Source: Hydractinia symbiolongicarpus
Taxonomy: Eukaryota > Cnidaria > Hydrozoa > Anthoathecata > Hydractiniidae
Length of the DNA: 64,000 nucleotides
Assembly: GCF_029227915.1 (NCBI RefSeq)
Contig: NC_079880.1
Span: forward strand, 5,458,001-5,522,000
Direction of reading: 5' to 3'
Position numbers and translations under genes: made by a program
Part shown: positions 47,530 to 61,705 of the stretch, in pieces
Layout of the letters: each line of letters begins with the position of its first letter
Position numbering within the stretch: the first letter of the stretch is position 1
The notes under the pieces: generated by a model
Told to the model about the DNA's origin: nothing
Seen by the model: only the letters and a program-made list of their open reading frames with translations
The model's database searches: none

Positions 47530-48544
47530 ATCGTTCGGGAAATGAGTTTACTTCCTGGGTTCTTTCTTTGTATACATTCGACTATATGGGCCAAGCCCGG
47601 GATTTACGGGAAATCGCGGGATTTCGTTTGCCGGCGATTAAACCTCTTTTATTAAGCGTCTCATCAAAAATGAAAACATTTTTAAAAACTACAAGTCTCA
47701 TGGGCTTTAGTGGTGACATAATAATTTAAAAAATCGTTCGGGAAATGAGTTTACACCCCGGGTACTTTCTTTGTATACTTTTGACTATACGGGCCGAGTC
47801 CGGGATTTACGGGAAATCGCAGGTTTTGGTTTGCCGGCGATTAAACTTCTTTTATTCAGCGTCTCATCAAAAATGAAAACATTTTTGAAAACTACAAGTC
47901 TCATGGGCTTTAGTGGTGAAACAATAATTTAAAAAATCGTTTGGGAAATGAGTTTACTCCCTGGGTACTTTCTTTGTATACTTTTGACTACACGGGCCGA
48001 GTCCAGGATTTACGGGAAATCGCAGGTCTTCGTTTGCCGGCGATTAAACTTCTTTTATTCAGCGTCTTATCAAAAATGAAAACATTTTTAAAAACTACAA
48101 GTCTCATGCGTTTTAGTGGTGAAAAAGTAATTTAAAAAATCGTTCGGGAAATGAGTTTACTCCCTGGGTACTTTCTTTGTATACTTTTGACTATACGGGC
48201 CAAGCCCGGGATTTACGGGAAATCGCGGGGTTTCGTTTGCCGGCGATTAAACTTCTTCTATTCAGCGTCTCATCAAAAATGAAAACATTTTTAAAAACTA
48301 CAAGTCTTATGCGTTTTAGTGGTGAAAAAATAATTTAAAAAATCGTTTTGGAAATGAGTTTACTCCCTGGGTACTTTCTTTGTATACTTTTGTCTATACG
48401 GGCCGAGTCCGGTATTTACGGGAAATCGCAGGTTTTCGTTTGCCGGCGATTAAACTTCTTTTATTCAGCGTCTCATCAAAAATGAAAACATTTTTAAAAA
48501 CTACAAGTCTCATGCGTTTTAGTGGTGAAAAAGTAATTTAAAAA

Positions 48545-49966
48545 ATCGTTCGGGAAATGAGTTTTCTCCCTGGGTACTCTCTTTGTATACCTTTGAATAT
48601 ACGGGCCAAGCCCGGGATTTACGGGAAATCGCGGGTTTTTGTTTGCCGGCGATTAAACTTCTTTTATTCAGCGTCTTCTTCAAAAATGAAAAAATTTTTG
48701 AAAACTACAAGTCCCATACGTTTTAGTGGTGAAAAAAAAACATAAAAAATCGTTCGCGAAATGAGTTTACTCCCTGGGTACTTTCTTCGTATACATTCGA
48801 CTATACGGGCCAAGCCCCGGATTTACGGGAAAACGCGGGTTTTCGTTTGCCGGCGATAAAACCTCTTTCATTAAGCGTCTCATCAAAAATGAAAACATTT
48901 TTGAAAACTACAAGTCTCATACGTTTTAGTGGTGAAAAAATAATTTAAAAATTCGTTCGGGAAATGAGTTTACTCACTGGGTACTTTCCTTGTATACTTT
49001 TAACTATACGGGCCGAGTCCGGGATTTACTGGAAATCGCGGGTTTTCGTTTGCCGGCGATTAAACTTCTTTTATTCAGCGTCTCATCAAAAATGAAAAAC
49101 ATTTTAAAAACTACAAGTCTCATGCGTTTTAGCAGTGAAAAAGTAATTTAAAAAATCGTTCGGGAAATGAGTTTACTCCCTGGGTACTTTCTTTGTATAC
49201 TTTTGACTATACGGGCCAAGCCCGGGATTTACGGGAAATCGCGGGTTTTCGTTTGCCGGCGATTAAAATTCTTTTATTCAGCGTCTCATCAAAAATGAAA
49301 ACATTTTTAAAAACTACAAGTCTTATGCGTTTTAGTGGTGAAAAAATAATTTAAAAAATCGTTTTGGAAATGAGTTTACTCCCTGGGTACTTTCTTTGTA
49401 TACTTTTGACTATACGGGCCGAGTCCGGGATTTACGGGAAATCGCAGGTTTTCGTTTGCCGGCGATTAAACTTCTTTTATTCAGCGTCTCATCAAAAATG
49501 AAAACATTTTTAAAAACTACAACTCTGATGCGTTTTAGTGGTGAAAAAGTAATTTAAAAAATCGTTCGGGAAATGTGTTTACTCCCTGGGTACTTTCTTT
49601 GTATACTTTTGACTATACGGGCCAAGCCCGGGATTTACGGGAAATCGCGGGTTTTCGTTTGCCGGCGATTAAACTTCTTTTATTCAGCGTCTCATCAAAA
49701 ATGAAAACATTTTTAAAAACTACAAGTCTTATGCGTTTTAGTGTTGAAAAAATAATTTAAAAAATCGTTTTGGAAATGAGTTTACTCCCTGGGTACTTTC
49801 TTTGTATACTTTTGACTATACGGGCCGAGTCCGGCATTTACGGGAAATCGCAGGTTTTCGTTTGCCGGCAATTAAACTTCTTTTATTCAGCGTCTCATCA
49901 AAAATGAAAACATTTTTAAAAACTACAAGTCTAATGCGTTTTAGTGGTGAAAAAGTAATTTAAAAA
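48545..49966 (+). repeat. Seven-monomer version of the five-monomer unit
   Basis: 1422 bp: m7-m8-m9-m10-m11 as in the 1229 copy (CTTTGAATATAC, ACTCTGATG), then m15 (GAAATGTG) and m16. A block 1 has ten monomers here and A block 2 has five, so the three A blocks carry 10, 5 and 7. Confidence 0.82.
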
Positions 49967-52900
49967 ATCGTTCGGGAAATGAGTTTACTCCCTGGGTACT
50001 TTCTTTGTATACGTTTGACTATACGGGCCAAGCCCGGGATTTACGGGAAATCGCAGGTTTTTGTTTGCCGGCGATTAAACTTCTTTTATTCAGCGTCTCA
50101 TCAAAAATGAAAACATTTTTGAAAACTACAAGTCTCATACGTTTTAGTGGTGAAAAAAAATTTTAAAAAATCGTTCGGGAAATGAGTTTACTCCCTGGGT
50201 ACTTTCTTTGTATACATTCAACTATACGGGCCAAGCCCCGGATTTACGGGAAAACGCGGGATCTCGTTTGCCGGCGATAAAACCTCTTTCATTAAGCGTC
50301 TCATCAAAAATGAAAACATTTTTCAAAACTACAAGTCTCATGCGTTTTAGTGGTGAAAAAATAATTCAAAAAATCGTTCGGGAAATGAGTTTACTCCCTG
50401 GGTACTTTCTTTGTATACTTTTGACTATACGGGCCGAGTCCGGGATTTACGGGAAATCGCGGATTTTCGTTTGCCGGCGATTAAACTTCTTTTAATCAGC
50501 GTCCCATCAAATATGAAAATATTTTTGAAAACTACAAGTCTCATGCGTTTAGTGTTAAAAAAATAATATAAAAAATCGTTCGCGAAATGAGTTTACTCCC
50601 TGGGTACTTTCTTTGTATACTTTTGACTATACGGGCCAAGCCCGGGATTTACTGGAAATCGCGGGTTTTCGTTTGCCGGCAATTAAACTTCTTTTATTCA
50701 GCGTCTCATCAAAAATTAAAACATTTTTAAAAACTACAAGTCTTATGCGTTTTAGTGGTGAAAAAATAATTTTAAAAATCGTTCTGGAAATGAGTTTACT
50801 CCCTGGGTACTTTACTAAAACATTTTTGAAAACTACAAGTCTCATACGTTTTAGTGGTGAAAAAATAATTTAAAAATTCGTTCGGGAAATGAGTTTACTC
50901 ACTGGGTACTTTCCTTGTATACTTTTAACTATACGGGCCGAGTCCGGGATTTACGGGAAATCGCGGGTTTTCGTTTGCCGGCGATTAAACTTCTTTTATT
51001 CAGCGTCTCATCAAAAATGAAAACATTTTTAAAAACTACAAGTCTCATGGGCTTTAGTGGTGAAACAAAAATTTAAGAAATCGTTTTGGAAATGAGTTTA
51101 CTCCCTGGGTACTTTCTTTGTATACTTTTGACTATACGGGCCGAGTCCGGGATTTACGGGAAATCGCAGGTTTTCGTTTGCCGGCGATTAAACTTCTTTT
51201 ATTCAGCGTCTCATCAAAAATGAAAGAATTTTTAAAAACTACAAGTCTCATGCGTTTTAGTGGTGAAAAAGTAATTTAAAAAATCGTTCGGGAAATGAGT
51301 TTACTCCCTGGGTACTTTCTTTGTATACTTTTGACTATACGGGCCAAGCCCGGGATTTACGGGAAATCGCGGGTTTTTGTTTGCCGGCGATTAAACTTCT
51401 TTTATTCAGCGTCTCATCAAAAATGAAAACATTTTTGAAAACTACAAGTCTCATGCGCTTTAGTGGTGAAAAAATAATTTTAAAAATCGTTCTGGAAATG
51501 AGTTTACTCCCTGGGTACTTTACTAAAACATTTTTGAAAACTACAAGTCTCATACGTTTTAGTGGTGAAAAAATAATTTAAAAATTCGTTCGGGAAATGA
51601 GTTTACTCACTGGGTACTTTCCTTGTATACTTTTAACTATACGGGCCGAGTCCGGGATTTACGGGAAATCGCGGGTTTTCGTTTGCCGGCGATTAAACTT
51701 CTTTTATTCAGCGTCTCATCAAAAATGATAACATTTTTAAAAACTACAAGTCTCATGGGCTTTAGTGGTGAAACAAAAATTTAAGAAATCGTTTTGGAAA
51801 TGAGTTTACTGCCTGGGTACTTTCTTTGTATACTTTTGACTATACGGGCCGAGTCCGGGATTTACGGGAAATCGCAGGTTTTCGTTTGCCGGCGATTAAA
51901 CTTCTTTTATTCAGCGTCTCATCAAAAATGAAAATATTTTTAAAAACTACAAGTCTCATGCGTTTTAGTGGTGAAAAAGTAATTTAAAAAATCGTTCGGG
52001 AAATGAGTTTACTCCCTGGGTACTTTCTTTGTATACTTTTGACTATACGGGCCAAGCCCGGGATTTACGGGAAATCGCGGATTTTCGTTTCCCGGCGATT
52101 AAACTTCTTTTATTCAGCGTCCCATCAAATATGAAAATATTTTTGAAGACTACAAGTCTCATGCGTTTAGTGGTAAAAAAATAATATAAAAAATCGTTCG
52201 GGAAATGAGTTTACTCCCTGGGTACTTTCTTTGTATACTTTTGACTATACGGGCCAAGCCCGGGATTTACGGGAAATCGCAGGTTTTCGTTTGGCGGCAA
52301 TTAAACTTCTTTTATTCAGCGTCTCATCAAAAATGAAAACATTTTTAAAAAATACAAGTCTTTTGCGTTTTAGTGGTGAAAAAATAATTTAAAAAATCGT
52401 TCTGGAAATGAGTTTACTTCCTGGGTACTGTACTAAAACATTTTTGAAAACTACAAGTCTCATACGTTTTAGTGATGAAACAAAAATTTAAGAAATCGTT
52501 TTGGAAATGAGTTTACTCCCTGGGTACTTTCTTTGTATACTTTTGACTATACGGGCCGAGTCCGGGATTTACGGGAAATCACAGGTTTTCGTTTGCCGGC
52601 GATTAAACTTCTTTTATTCAACGTCTCATCAAAAATGAAAATATTTTTAAAAACTACAAGTCTCATGCGTTTTAGTGGTGAAAAAGTAATTTAAAAAATC
52701 GTTCGGGAAATGAGTTTACTCCCTGGGTACTTTCTTTGTATACTTTTGACTATACGGGCCAAGCCCGGGATTTACGGGAAATCGCGGGTTTTTGTTTGCC
52801 GGCGATTAAACTTCTTTTATTCAGCGTCTCATCAAAAATGAAAACATTTTTGAAAACTACAAGTCTCATGCGTTTTAGTGGTGAAAAAATAATTTAAAAA

Positions 52901-55427
52901 ATCGTTCGGGAAATGAGTTTACTCCCTGGGTACTTTCTTTGTATACTTTTGACTATACGGGCCGAGTCCGGGATTTACGGGAAATCGCGGATTTTCGTTT
53001 GCCGGCGATTAAACTTCTTTTAATCAGCGTCCCATCAATTATGAAAATATTTTTGAAAACTACAAGTCTCATGCGTTTAGTGTTAAAAAAATAATATAAA
53101 AAATCATTCGCGAAATGAGTTTACTCCCTGGGTACTTTCTTTGTATACTTTTGACTATACGGGCCAAGCCCGGGATTTACTGGAAATCGCGGGTTTTCGT
53201 TTGCCGGCAATTAAACTTCTTTTATTCAGCGTCTCATCAAAAATGAAAACATTTTTAAAAACTACAAGTCTTATGCGTTTTAGTGGTGCAAAAATAATTT
53301 AAAAAAACGTTCTGGAAATGAGTTTACTCCCTGGGTACTTTACTAAAACATTTTTGAAAACTACAAGTCTCACACGTTTTAGTGGTGAAAAAATAATTTA
53401 AAAATTCGTTCGGGAAATGAGTTTACTCACTGGGTACTTTCCTTGTATACTTTTAACTATACGGGCCGAGTCCGGGATTTACGGGAAATCGCGGGTTTTC
53501 GTTTGCCGGCGATTAAACTTCTTTTATTCAGCGTCTCATCAAAAATGAAAACATTTTTAAAAACTACAAGTCTCATGCGTTTTAGTGGTGAAAAAGTAAT
53601 TTAAAAAATCGTTCGGGAAATGAGTTTACTCCCTGGGTACTTTCTTTGTATACTTTTGGCTATACGGGCCAAGCCCGGGATTTACGGGAAATCGCGGGTT
53701 TTTGTTTGCCGGCGATTAAACTTCTTTTATTCAGCGTCTCATCAAAAATGAAAACATTTTTGAAAACTACAAGTCTCGTGCGCTTTAGTGGTGAAAAAAT
53801 AATTTTAAAAATCGTTCTGGAAATGAGTTTACTCCCTGGGTACTTTACTAAAACATTTTTGAAAACTACAAGTCTCATACGTTTTAGTGGTGAAAAAATA
53901 ATTTAAAAATTCGTTCGGGAAATGAGTTTACTCACTGGGTACTTTCCTTGTATACTTTTAACTATACGGGCCGAGTCCGGGATTTACGGGAAATCGCAGG
54001 TTTTCGTTTGCCGGCGATTAAACTTCTTTTATTCAGCGTCTCATCAAAAATGAAAATATTTTTAAAAACTACAAGTCTCATGCGTTTTAGTGGTGAAAAA
54101 GTAATTTAAAAAATCGTTTGGGAAATGAGTTTACTCCCTGGATACTTTCTTTGTATACTTTTGACTAAACGGGCCGAGTCCGGGATTTACGGGAAATCGC
54201 GGATTTTCGTTTCCCGGCGATTAAACTTCTTTTATTCAGCGTCCCATCAAATATGAAAATATTTTTGAAGACTACAAGTCTCATGCGTTTAGTGGTAAAA
54301 AAATAATATAAAAAATCGTTCGGGAAATGAGTTTACTCCCTGGGTACTTTCTTTGTATACTTTTGACTATACCGGCCAAGCCCGGGATTTAAGGGAAATC
54401 GCAGGTTTTCGTTTGTCGGCAATTAAACTTCTTTTATTCAGCGTCTCATCAAAAATGAAAACATTTTTAAAAAATACAAGTCTTTTGCGTTTTAGTGGTG
54501 AAAAAATAATTTAAAAAATCGTTCTGGAAATGAGTTTACTTCCTGGGTACTTTACTAAAACATTTTTGAAAACTACAAGTCTCATACGTTTTAGAGATGA
54601 AACAAAATTTTAAGAAATCGTTTTGGAAATAAGTTTACTCCCTGGGTACTTTCTTTGTATACTTTTGACTATACGGGCCGAGTCCGGGATTTACGGGAAA
54701 TCACAGGTTTTCGTTTGCCGGCAATTAAACTTCTTTTATTCAACGTCTCATCAAAAATGAAAATATTTTTAAAAACTACAAGTCTCATGCGTTTTAGTGG
54801 TGAAAAAGTAATTTAAAAAATCGTTCGGGAAATGAGTTTACTCCCTGGGTACTTTCTTTGTATACTTTTGACTATACGGGCCAAGCCCGGGATTTACGGG
54901 AAATCGCGGGTTTTTGTTTGCCGGCGATTAAACTTCTTTTATTCAGCGTCTCATCAAAAATGAAAACATTTTTAAAAACTACAAGTCTCATGCGTTTTAG
55001 TGGTGAAAAAATAATTTAAAAAATCGTTCGGGAAATGAGTTTACTCCCTGGGTACTTTCTTTGTATACTTTTGACTATACGGGCCGAGTCCGGGATTTAC
55101 GGGAAATCGCGGATTTTCGTTTGCCGGCGATTAAACTTCTTTTAATCAGCGTCCCATCAAATATGAAAATATTTTTGAAAACTACAAGTCTCATGCGTTT
55201 AGTGTTAAAAAAATAATATAAAAAATCGTTCGCGAAATGAGTTTACTCCCTGGGTACTTTCTTTGTATACTTTTGACTATACGGGCCAAGCCCGGGATTT
55301 ACTGGAAATCGCGGGTTTTCGTTTGCCGGCAATTAAACTTCTTTTATTCAGCGTCTCATCAAAAATGAAAACATTTTTAAAAACTACAAGTCTTATGCGT
55401 TTTAGTGGTGCAAAAATAATTTAAAAA

Positions 55428-57149
55428 AACGTTCTGGAAATGAGTTTACTCCCTGGGTACTTTACTAAAACATTTTTGAAAACTACAAGTCTCACACGTT
55501 TTAGTGGTGAAAAAATAATTTAAAAATTCGTTCGGGAAATGAGTTTACTCACTGGGTACTTTCCTTGTATACTTTTAACTATACGGGCCGAGTCCGGGAT
55601 TTACGGGAAATCGCGGGTTTTCGTTTGCCGGCGATTAAACTTCTTTTATTCAGCGTCTCATCAAAAATGAAAACATTTTTAAAAACTACAAGTCTCATGG
55701 GCTTTAGTGGTGAAACAAATATTTAAGAAATCGTTTTGGAAATGAGTTTACTCCCTGGGTACTTTCTTTGTAAACTTTTGACTATACGGGCCGAGTCCGG
55801 GATTTACGGGAAATCGCAGGTTTTCGTTTGCCGGCGATTAAACTTCTTTTATTCAGCGTCTCATCAAAAATGAAAATATTTTTAAAAACTACAAGTCTCA
55901 TGCGTTTTAGTGGTGAAAAAGTAATTTAAAAAATCGTTTTGGAAATGAGTTTACTCCCTGGGTATTTTCTTTGTATACTTTTGACTATACGGGCCAACCC
56001 CGGGATTTACGGGAAATCGCGGGTTTTTGTTTGCCGGCGATTAAACTTCTTTTATTCAGCGTCTCATCAAAAATAAAAACATTTTTGAAAACTACAAGTC
56101 TCATGCGCTTTAGTGGTGAAAAAAAAAATTTAAAAAATCGTTCGGGAAATGAGTTTACTCCCTGGGTACTTTCTTTGTATACTTTTGACTATACGGGCCG
56201 AGTCCGGGATTTACGGGAAATCGCGGATTTTTGTTTCCCGGCGATTAAACTTCTTTTATTCAGCGTCCCATCAAATATGAAAATATTTTTGAAGACTACA
56301 AGTCTCATGCGTTTAGTGGTAAAAAAATAATATAAAAAATCGTTCGGGAAATGAGTTTACTCCCTGGGTACTTTCTTTGTATACTTTTGACTATACGGGC
56401 CAAGCCCGGGATTTACTGGAAATCGCGGGTTTTCGTTTGCCCGCGATTAAACTTCTTTTATTCAACGTCTCATCAAAAATGAAAATAATTTTAAAAACTA
56501 CAAGTCTCATGCGTTTTAGTGGTGAAAAAGTAATTTAAAAAATCGTTCGGGAAATGAGTTTACTCCCTGGGTACTTTCTTTGTATACTTTTGACTATACG
56601 GGCCAAGCCCGGGATTTACGGGAAATCGCGGGTTTTTGTTTGCCGGCGATTAAACTTCTTTTATTCAGCGTCTCATCAAAAATGAAAACATTTTTGAAAA
56701 CTACAAGTCTCATGCGTTTTAGTGGTGAAAAAATAATTTAAAAAATCGTTCGGGAAATGAGTTTACTCCCTGGGTACTTTCTTTGTATACTTTTGACTAT
56801 ACGGGCCGAGTCCGGGATTTACGGGAAATCGCGGATTTTCGTTTGCCGGCGATTAAACTTCTTTTAATCAGCGTCCCATCAAATATGAAAATATTTTTGA
56901 AAACTACAAGTCTCATGCGTTTAGTGTTAAAAAAATAATATAAAAAATCGTTCGCGAAATGAGTTTACTCCCTGGGTACTTTCTTTGTATACTTTTGACT
57001 ATACGGGCCAAGCCCGGGATTTACTGGAAATCGCGGGTTTTCGTTTGCCGGCAATTAAACTTCTTTTATTCAGCGTCTCATCAAAAATGAAAACATTTTT
57101 AAAAACTACAAGTCTTATGCGTTTTAGTGGTGCAAAAATAATTTAAAAA
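55428..57149 (+). repeat. Complete nine-monomer alpha unit
   Basis: 1722 bp in the order d-e-f-g-h-i-a-b-c, matching 13377-15098. Private changes include GAAACAAATATTTAAG at the end of e, TTTTTGTTTCCCGG in h and TTTGCCCGCG in i. Confidence 0.82.
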
Positions 57150-57451
57150 AACGTTCTGGAAATGAGTTTACTCCCTGGGTACTTTACTAAAACATTTTTG
57201 AAAACTACAAGTCTCACACGTTTTAGTGGTGAAAAAATAATTTAAAAATTCGTTCGGGAAATGAGTTTACTCACTGGGTACTTTCCTTGTATACTTTTAA
57301 CTATACGGGCCGAGTCCGGGATTTACGGGAAATCGCGGGTTTTCGTTTGCCGGCGATTAAACTTCTTTTATTCAGCGTCTCATCAAAAATGAAAACATTT
57401 TTAAAAACTACAAATCTCATGGGCTTTAGTGGTGAAACAAAAATTTAAGAA

Positions 57452-58263
57452 ATCGTTTTGGAAATGAGTTTACTCCCTGGGTACTTTCTTTGTATACTTT
57501 TGACTATACGGGCCGAGTCCGGGATTTACGGGAAATCGCAGGTTTTCGTTTGCCGGCGATTAAACTTCTTTTATTCAGCGTCTCATCAAAAATGAAAATA
57601 TTTTTAAAAACTACAAGTCTCATGCGTTTTAGTGGTGAAAAAGTAATTTAAAAAATCGTTCGGGAAATGAGTTTACTCCCTGGGTACTTTCTTTGTATAC
57701 TTTTGACTATACGGGCCAAGCCCGGGATTTACGGGAAATCGCGGGTTTTTGTTTGCCGGCGATTAAACTTCTTTTATTCAGCGTCTCATCAAAAATGAAA
57801 ACATTTTTGAAAATTACAAGTCTCATGCGTTTTAGTGGTGAAAAAATAATTTAAAAAATCGTTCGGGAAATGAGTTTACTCCCTGGGTACTTTCTTTGTA
57901 TACTTTTGACTATACGGGCCGAGTCCGGGATTTACGGGAAATCGCAGGTTTTCGTTTGCCGGCGATTAAACTTCTTTTATTCAGCGTCTCATCAAAAATG
58001 AAAATATTTTTAAAAACTACAAGTCTCATGCGTTTTAGTGGTGAAAAAGTAATTTAAAAAATCGTTCGGGAAATGAGTTTACTCCCTGGGTACTTTCTTT
58101 GTATACTTTTGACTATACGGGCCAAGCCCGGGATTTACGGGAAATCGCGGGTTTTTGTTTGCCGGCGATTAAACTTCTTTTATTCAGCGTCTCATCAAAA
58201 ATGAAAACATTTTTGAAAATTACAAGTCTCATGCGTTTTAGTGGTGAAAAAATAATTTAAAAA
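57452..58263 (+). repeat. 406-bp f-a dimer duplication
   Basis: f-a at 57452-57857 and f-a at 57858-58263. Both a monomers share the rare GAAAATTACAAG (57808 and 58214 regions, 406 bp apart), seen nowhere else. This is strong evidence of a recent local duplication. The second f starts with CGTTCGGG, borrowed from the end of the a monomer. Confidence 0.83.
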
Positions 58264-58667
58264 ATCGTTCGGGAAATGAGTTTACTCCCTGGGTACTTTC
58301 TTTGTATACTTTTGACTATACGGGCCGAGTCCGGGATTTACGGGAAATCGCGGATTTTCGTTTGCCGGCGATTAAACTTCTTTTAATCAGCGTCCCATCA
58401 AATATGAAAATATTTTTGAAAACTACAAGTCTCATGCGTTTAGTGTTAAAAAAATAATATAAAAAATCGTTCGCGAAATGAGTTTACTCCCTGGGTACTT
58501 TCTTTGTATACTTTTGACTATACGGGCCGAGTCCGGGATTTACGGGAAATCGCGGATTTTCGTTTGCCGGCGATTAAACTTCTTTTAATCAGCGTCCCAT
58601 CAAATATGAAAATATTTTTGAAAACTACAAGTCTCATGCGTTTAGTGTTAAAAAAATAATATAAAAA
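58264..58667 (+). repeat. Single-monomer tandem duplication (b-b)
   Basis: Two adjacent b monomers of 202 bp (58264-58465 and 58466-58667), both with GCGGATT, TTTTAATCAG, the AAATATGAAAATATTT hairpin and TAGTGTTAAA. The second begins with CGTTCGCG (normally the start of c) instead of CGTTCGGG, as expected from exchange between neighbours. Confidence 0.85.
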
Positions 58668-59983
58668 ATCGTTCGCGAAATGAGTTTACTCCCTGGGTAC
58701 TTTCTTTGTATACTTTTGACTATACGGGCCAAGCCCGGGATTTACTGGAAATCGCGGGTTTTCGTTTGCCGGCAATTAAACTTCTTTTATTCAGCGTCTC
58801 ATCAAAAATGAAAACATTTTTAAAAACTACAAGTCTTATGCGTTTTAGTGGTGCAAAAATAATTTAAAAAAACGTTCTGGAAATGAGTTTACTCCCTGGG
58901 TACTTTACTAAAACATTTTTGAAAACTACAAGTCTCACACGTTTTAGTGGTGAAAAAATAATTTAAAAATTCGTTCGGGAAATGAGTTTACTCACTGGGT
59001 ACTTTCCTTGTATACTTTTAACTATACGGGCCGAGTCCGGGATTTACGGGAAATCGCGGGTTTTCGTTTGCCGGCGATTAAACTTCTTTTATTCAGCGTC
59101 TCATCAAAAATGAAAACATTTTTAAAAACTACAAGTCTCATGCGCTTTAGTGGTGAAACAAAAATTTAAGAAATCGTTTTGGAAATGAGTTTACTCCCTG
59201 GGTACTTTCTTTGTATACTTTTGACTATACGGGCCGAGTCCGGGATTTACGGGAAATCGCAGGTTTTCGTTTGCCGGCGATTAAACTTCTTTTATTCAGC
59301 GTCTCATCAAAAATGAAAATATTTTTAAAAACTACAAGTCTCATGCGTTTTAGTGGTGAAAAAGTAATTTAAAAAATCGTTCGGGAAATAAGTTTACTCC
59401 CTGGGTACTTTCTTTGTATACTTTTGACTATACGGGCCAAGCCCGGGATTTACGGGAAATCGCGGGTTTTTGTTTGCCGGCGATTAAACTTCTTTTATTC
59501 AGCGTCTCATCCAAAATGAAAACATTTTTGAAAACTACAAGTCTCATGCGTTTTAGTGGTGAAAAAATAATTTAAAAAATCGTTCGGGAAATGAGTTTAC
59601 TCCCTGGGTACTTTCTTTGTATACTTTTGACTATACGGGCCGAGTCCGGGATTTACGGGAAATCGCGGATTTTCGTTTGCCGGCGATTAAACTTCTTTTA
59701 ATCAGCGTCCCATCAAATATGAAAATATTTTTGAAAACTACAAGTCTCATGCGTTTAGTGTTAAAAAAATAATATAAAAAATCGTTCGCGAAATGAGTTT
59801 ACTCCCTGGGTACTTTCTTTGTATACTTTTGACTATACGGGCCAAGCCCGGGATTTACTGGGGATCGCGGGTTTTCGTTTGCCGGCAATTAAACTTCTTT
59901 TATTCAGCGTCTCATCAAAAATGAAAACATTTTTAAAAACTACAAGTCTTATGCGTTTTAGTGGTGCAAAAATAATTTAAAAA

Positions 59984-61705
59984 AACGTTCTGGAAATGAG
60001 TTTACTCCCTGGGTACTTTACTAAAACATTTTTGAAAACTACAAGTCTCACACGTTTTAGTGGTGAAAAAATAATTTAAAAATTCGTTCGGGAAATGAGT
60101 TTACTCACTGGGTACTTTCCTTGTATACTTTTAACTATACGGGCCGAGTCCGGGATTTACGGGAAATCGCGGGTTTTCGTTTGCCGGCGATTAAACTTCT
60201 TTTATTCAGCGTCTCATCAAAAATGAAAACATTTTTAAAAACTACAAGTCTCATGGGCTTTAGTGGTGAAACAAAAATTTAAGAAATCGTTTTGGAAATG
60301 AGTTTACTCCCTGGGTACTTTCTTTGTAAACTTTTGACTATACGGGCCGAGTCCGGGATTTACGGGAAATCGCAGGTTTTCGTTTGCCGGCGATTAAACT
60401 TCTTTTATTCAGCGTCTCATCAAAAATGAAAATATTTTTAAAAACTACAAGTCTCATGCGTTTTAGTGGTGAAAAAGTAATTTAAAAAATCGTTTTGGAA
60501 ATGAGTTTACTCCCTGGGTATTTTCTTTGTATACTTTTGACTATACCGGCCAACCCCGGGATTTACGGGAAATCGCGGGTTTTTGTTTGCCGGCGATTAA
60601 ACTTCTTTTATTCAGCGTCTCATCAAAAATAAAAACATTTTTGAAAACTACAAGTCTCATGCGCTTTAGTGGTGAAAAAAAAAATTTAAAAAATCGTTCG
60701 AGAAATGAGTTTACTCCCTGGGTACTTTCTTTGTATACTTTTGACTATACGGGCCGAGTCCGGGATTTACGGGAAATCGCGGATTTTCGTTTCCCGGCGA
60801 TTAAACTTCTTTTATTCAGCGTCCCATCAAATATGAAAATATTTTTGAAGACTACAAGTCTCATGCGTTTAGTGGTAAAAAAATAATATAAAAAATCGTT
60901 CGGGAAATGAGTTTACTCCCTGGGTACTTTCTTTGTATACTTTTGACTATACGGGCCAAGCCCGGGATTTACTGGAAATCGCGGGTTTTCGTTTGCCGGC
61001 GATTAAACTTCTTTTATTCAACGTCTCATCAAAAATGAAAATATTTTTAAAAACTACAAGTCTCATGCGTTTTAGTGGTGAAAAAGTAATTTAAAAAATC
61101 GTTTGGGAAATGAGTTTACTCCCTGGGTACTTTCTTTGTATACTTTTGACTATACGGGCCAAGCCCGGGACTTACGGGAAATCGCGGGTTTTTGTTTGCC
61201 GGCGATTAAACTTCTTTTATTCAGCGTCTCATCAAAAATGAAAACATTTTTGAAAACTACAAGTCTCATGCGTTTTAGTGGTGAAAAAATAATTTAAAAA
61301 ATCGTTCGGGAAATGAGTTTACTCCCTGGGTACTTTCTTTGTATACTTTTGACTATACGGGCCGAGTCCGGCATTTACGGGAAATCGCGGATTTTCGTTT
61401 GCCGGCGATTAAACTTCTTTTAATCAGCGTCCCATCAAATATGAAAATATTTTTGAAAACTACAAGTCTCATGCGTTTAGTGTTAAAAAAATAATATAAA
61501 AAATCGTTCGCGAAATGAGTTTACTCCCTGGGTACTTTCTTTGTATACTTTTGACTATACGGGCCAAGCCCGGGATTTACTGGAAATCGCGGGTTTTCGT
61601 TTGCCGGCAATTAAACTTCTTTTATTCAGCGTCTCATCAAAAATGAAAACATTTTTAAAAACTACAAGTCTTATGCGTTTTAGTGGTGCAAAAATAATTT
61701 AAAAA
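59984..61705 (+). repeat. Complete nine-monomer alpha unit
   Basis: 1722 bp in the order d-e-f-g-h-i-a-b-c. Small private changes: TATACCGGCC in g, CGTTCGAG at the start of h, CGGGACTTACGG in a, and CCGGCATTT in b. Confidence 0.82.

Larger units (their letters stand above)
45704..51584 (+). repeat. A block, copy 3
   Basis: x-y-m1 followed by a six-monomer version of m2-m8, a second full m2-m8, m9-m11, m15-m17 and the same tail as copies 1 and 2. It ends with short monomers at 50778 and 51486. From 49575 it keeps a constant 14600-bp offset to A block 2. Confidence 0.83.

Noticed and set aside
55971-56330. 119-codon open reading frames recurring at 8556, 11188, 13920, 55971 and 60527
   Set aside because: They span the g and h monomers because an extended A-run makes that step divisible by three. 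They recur only because the g-h pair recurs. No domain, signal peptide or recognisable family is visible.
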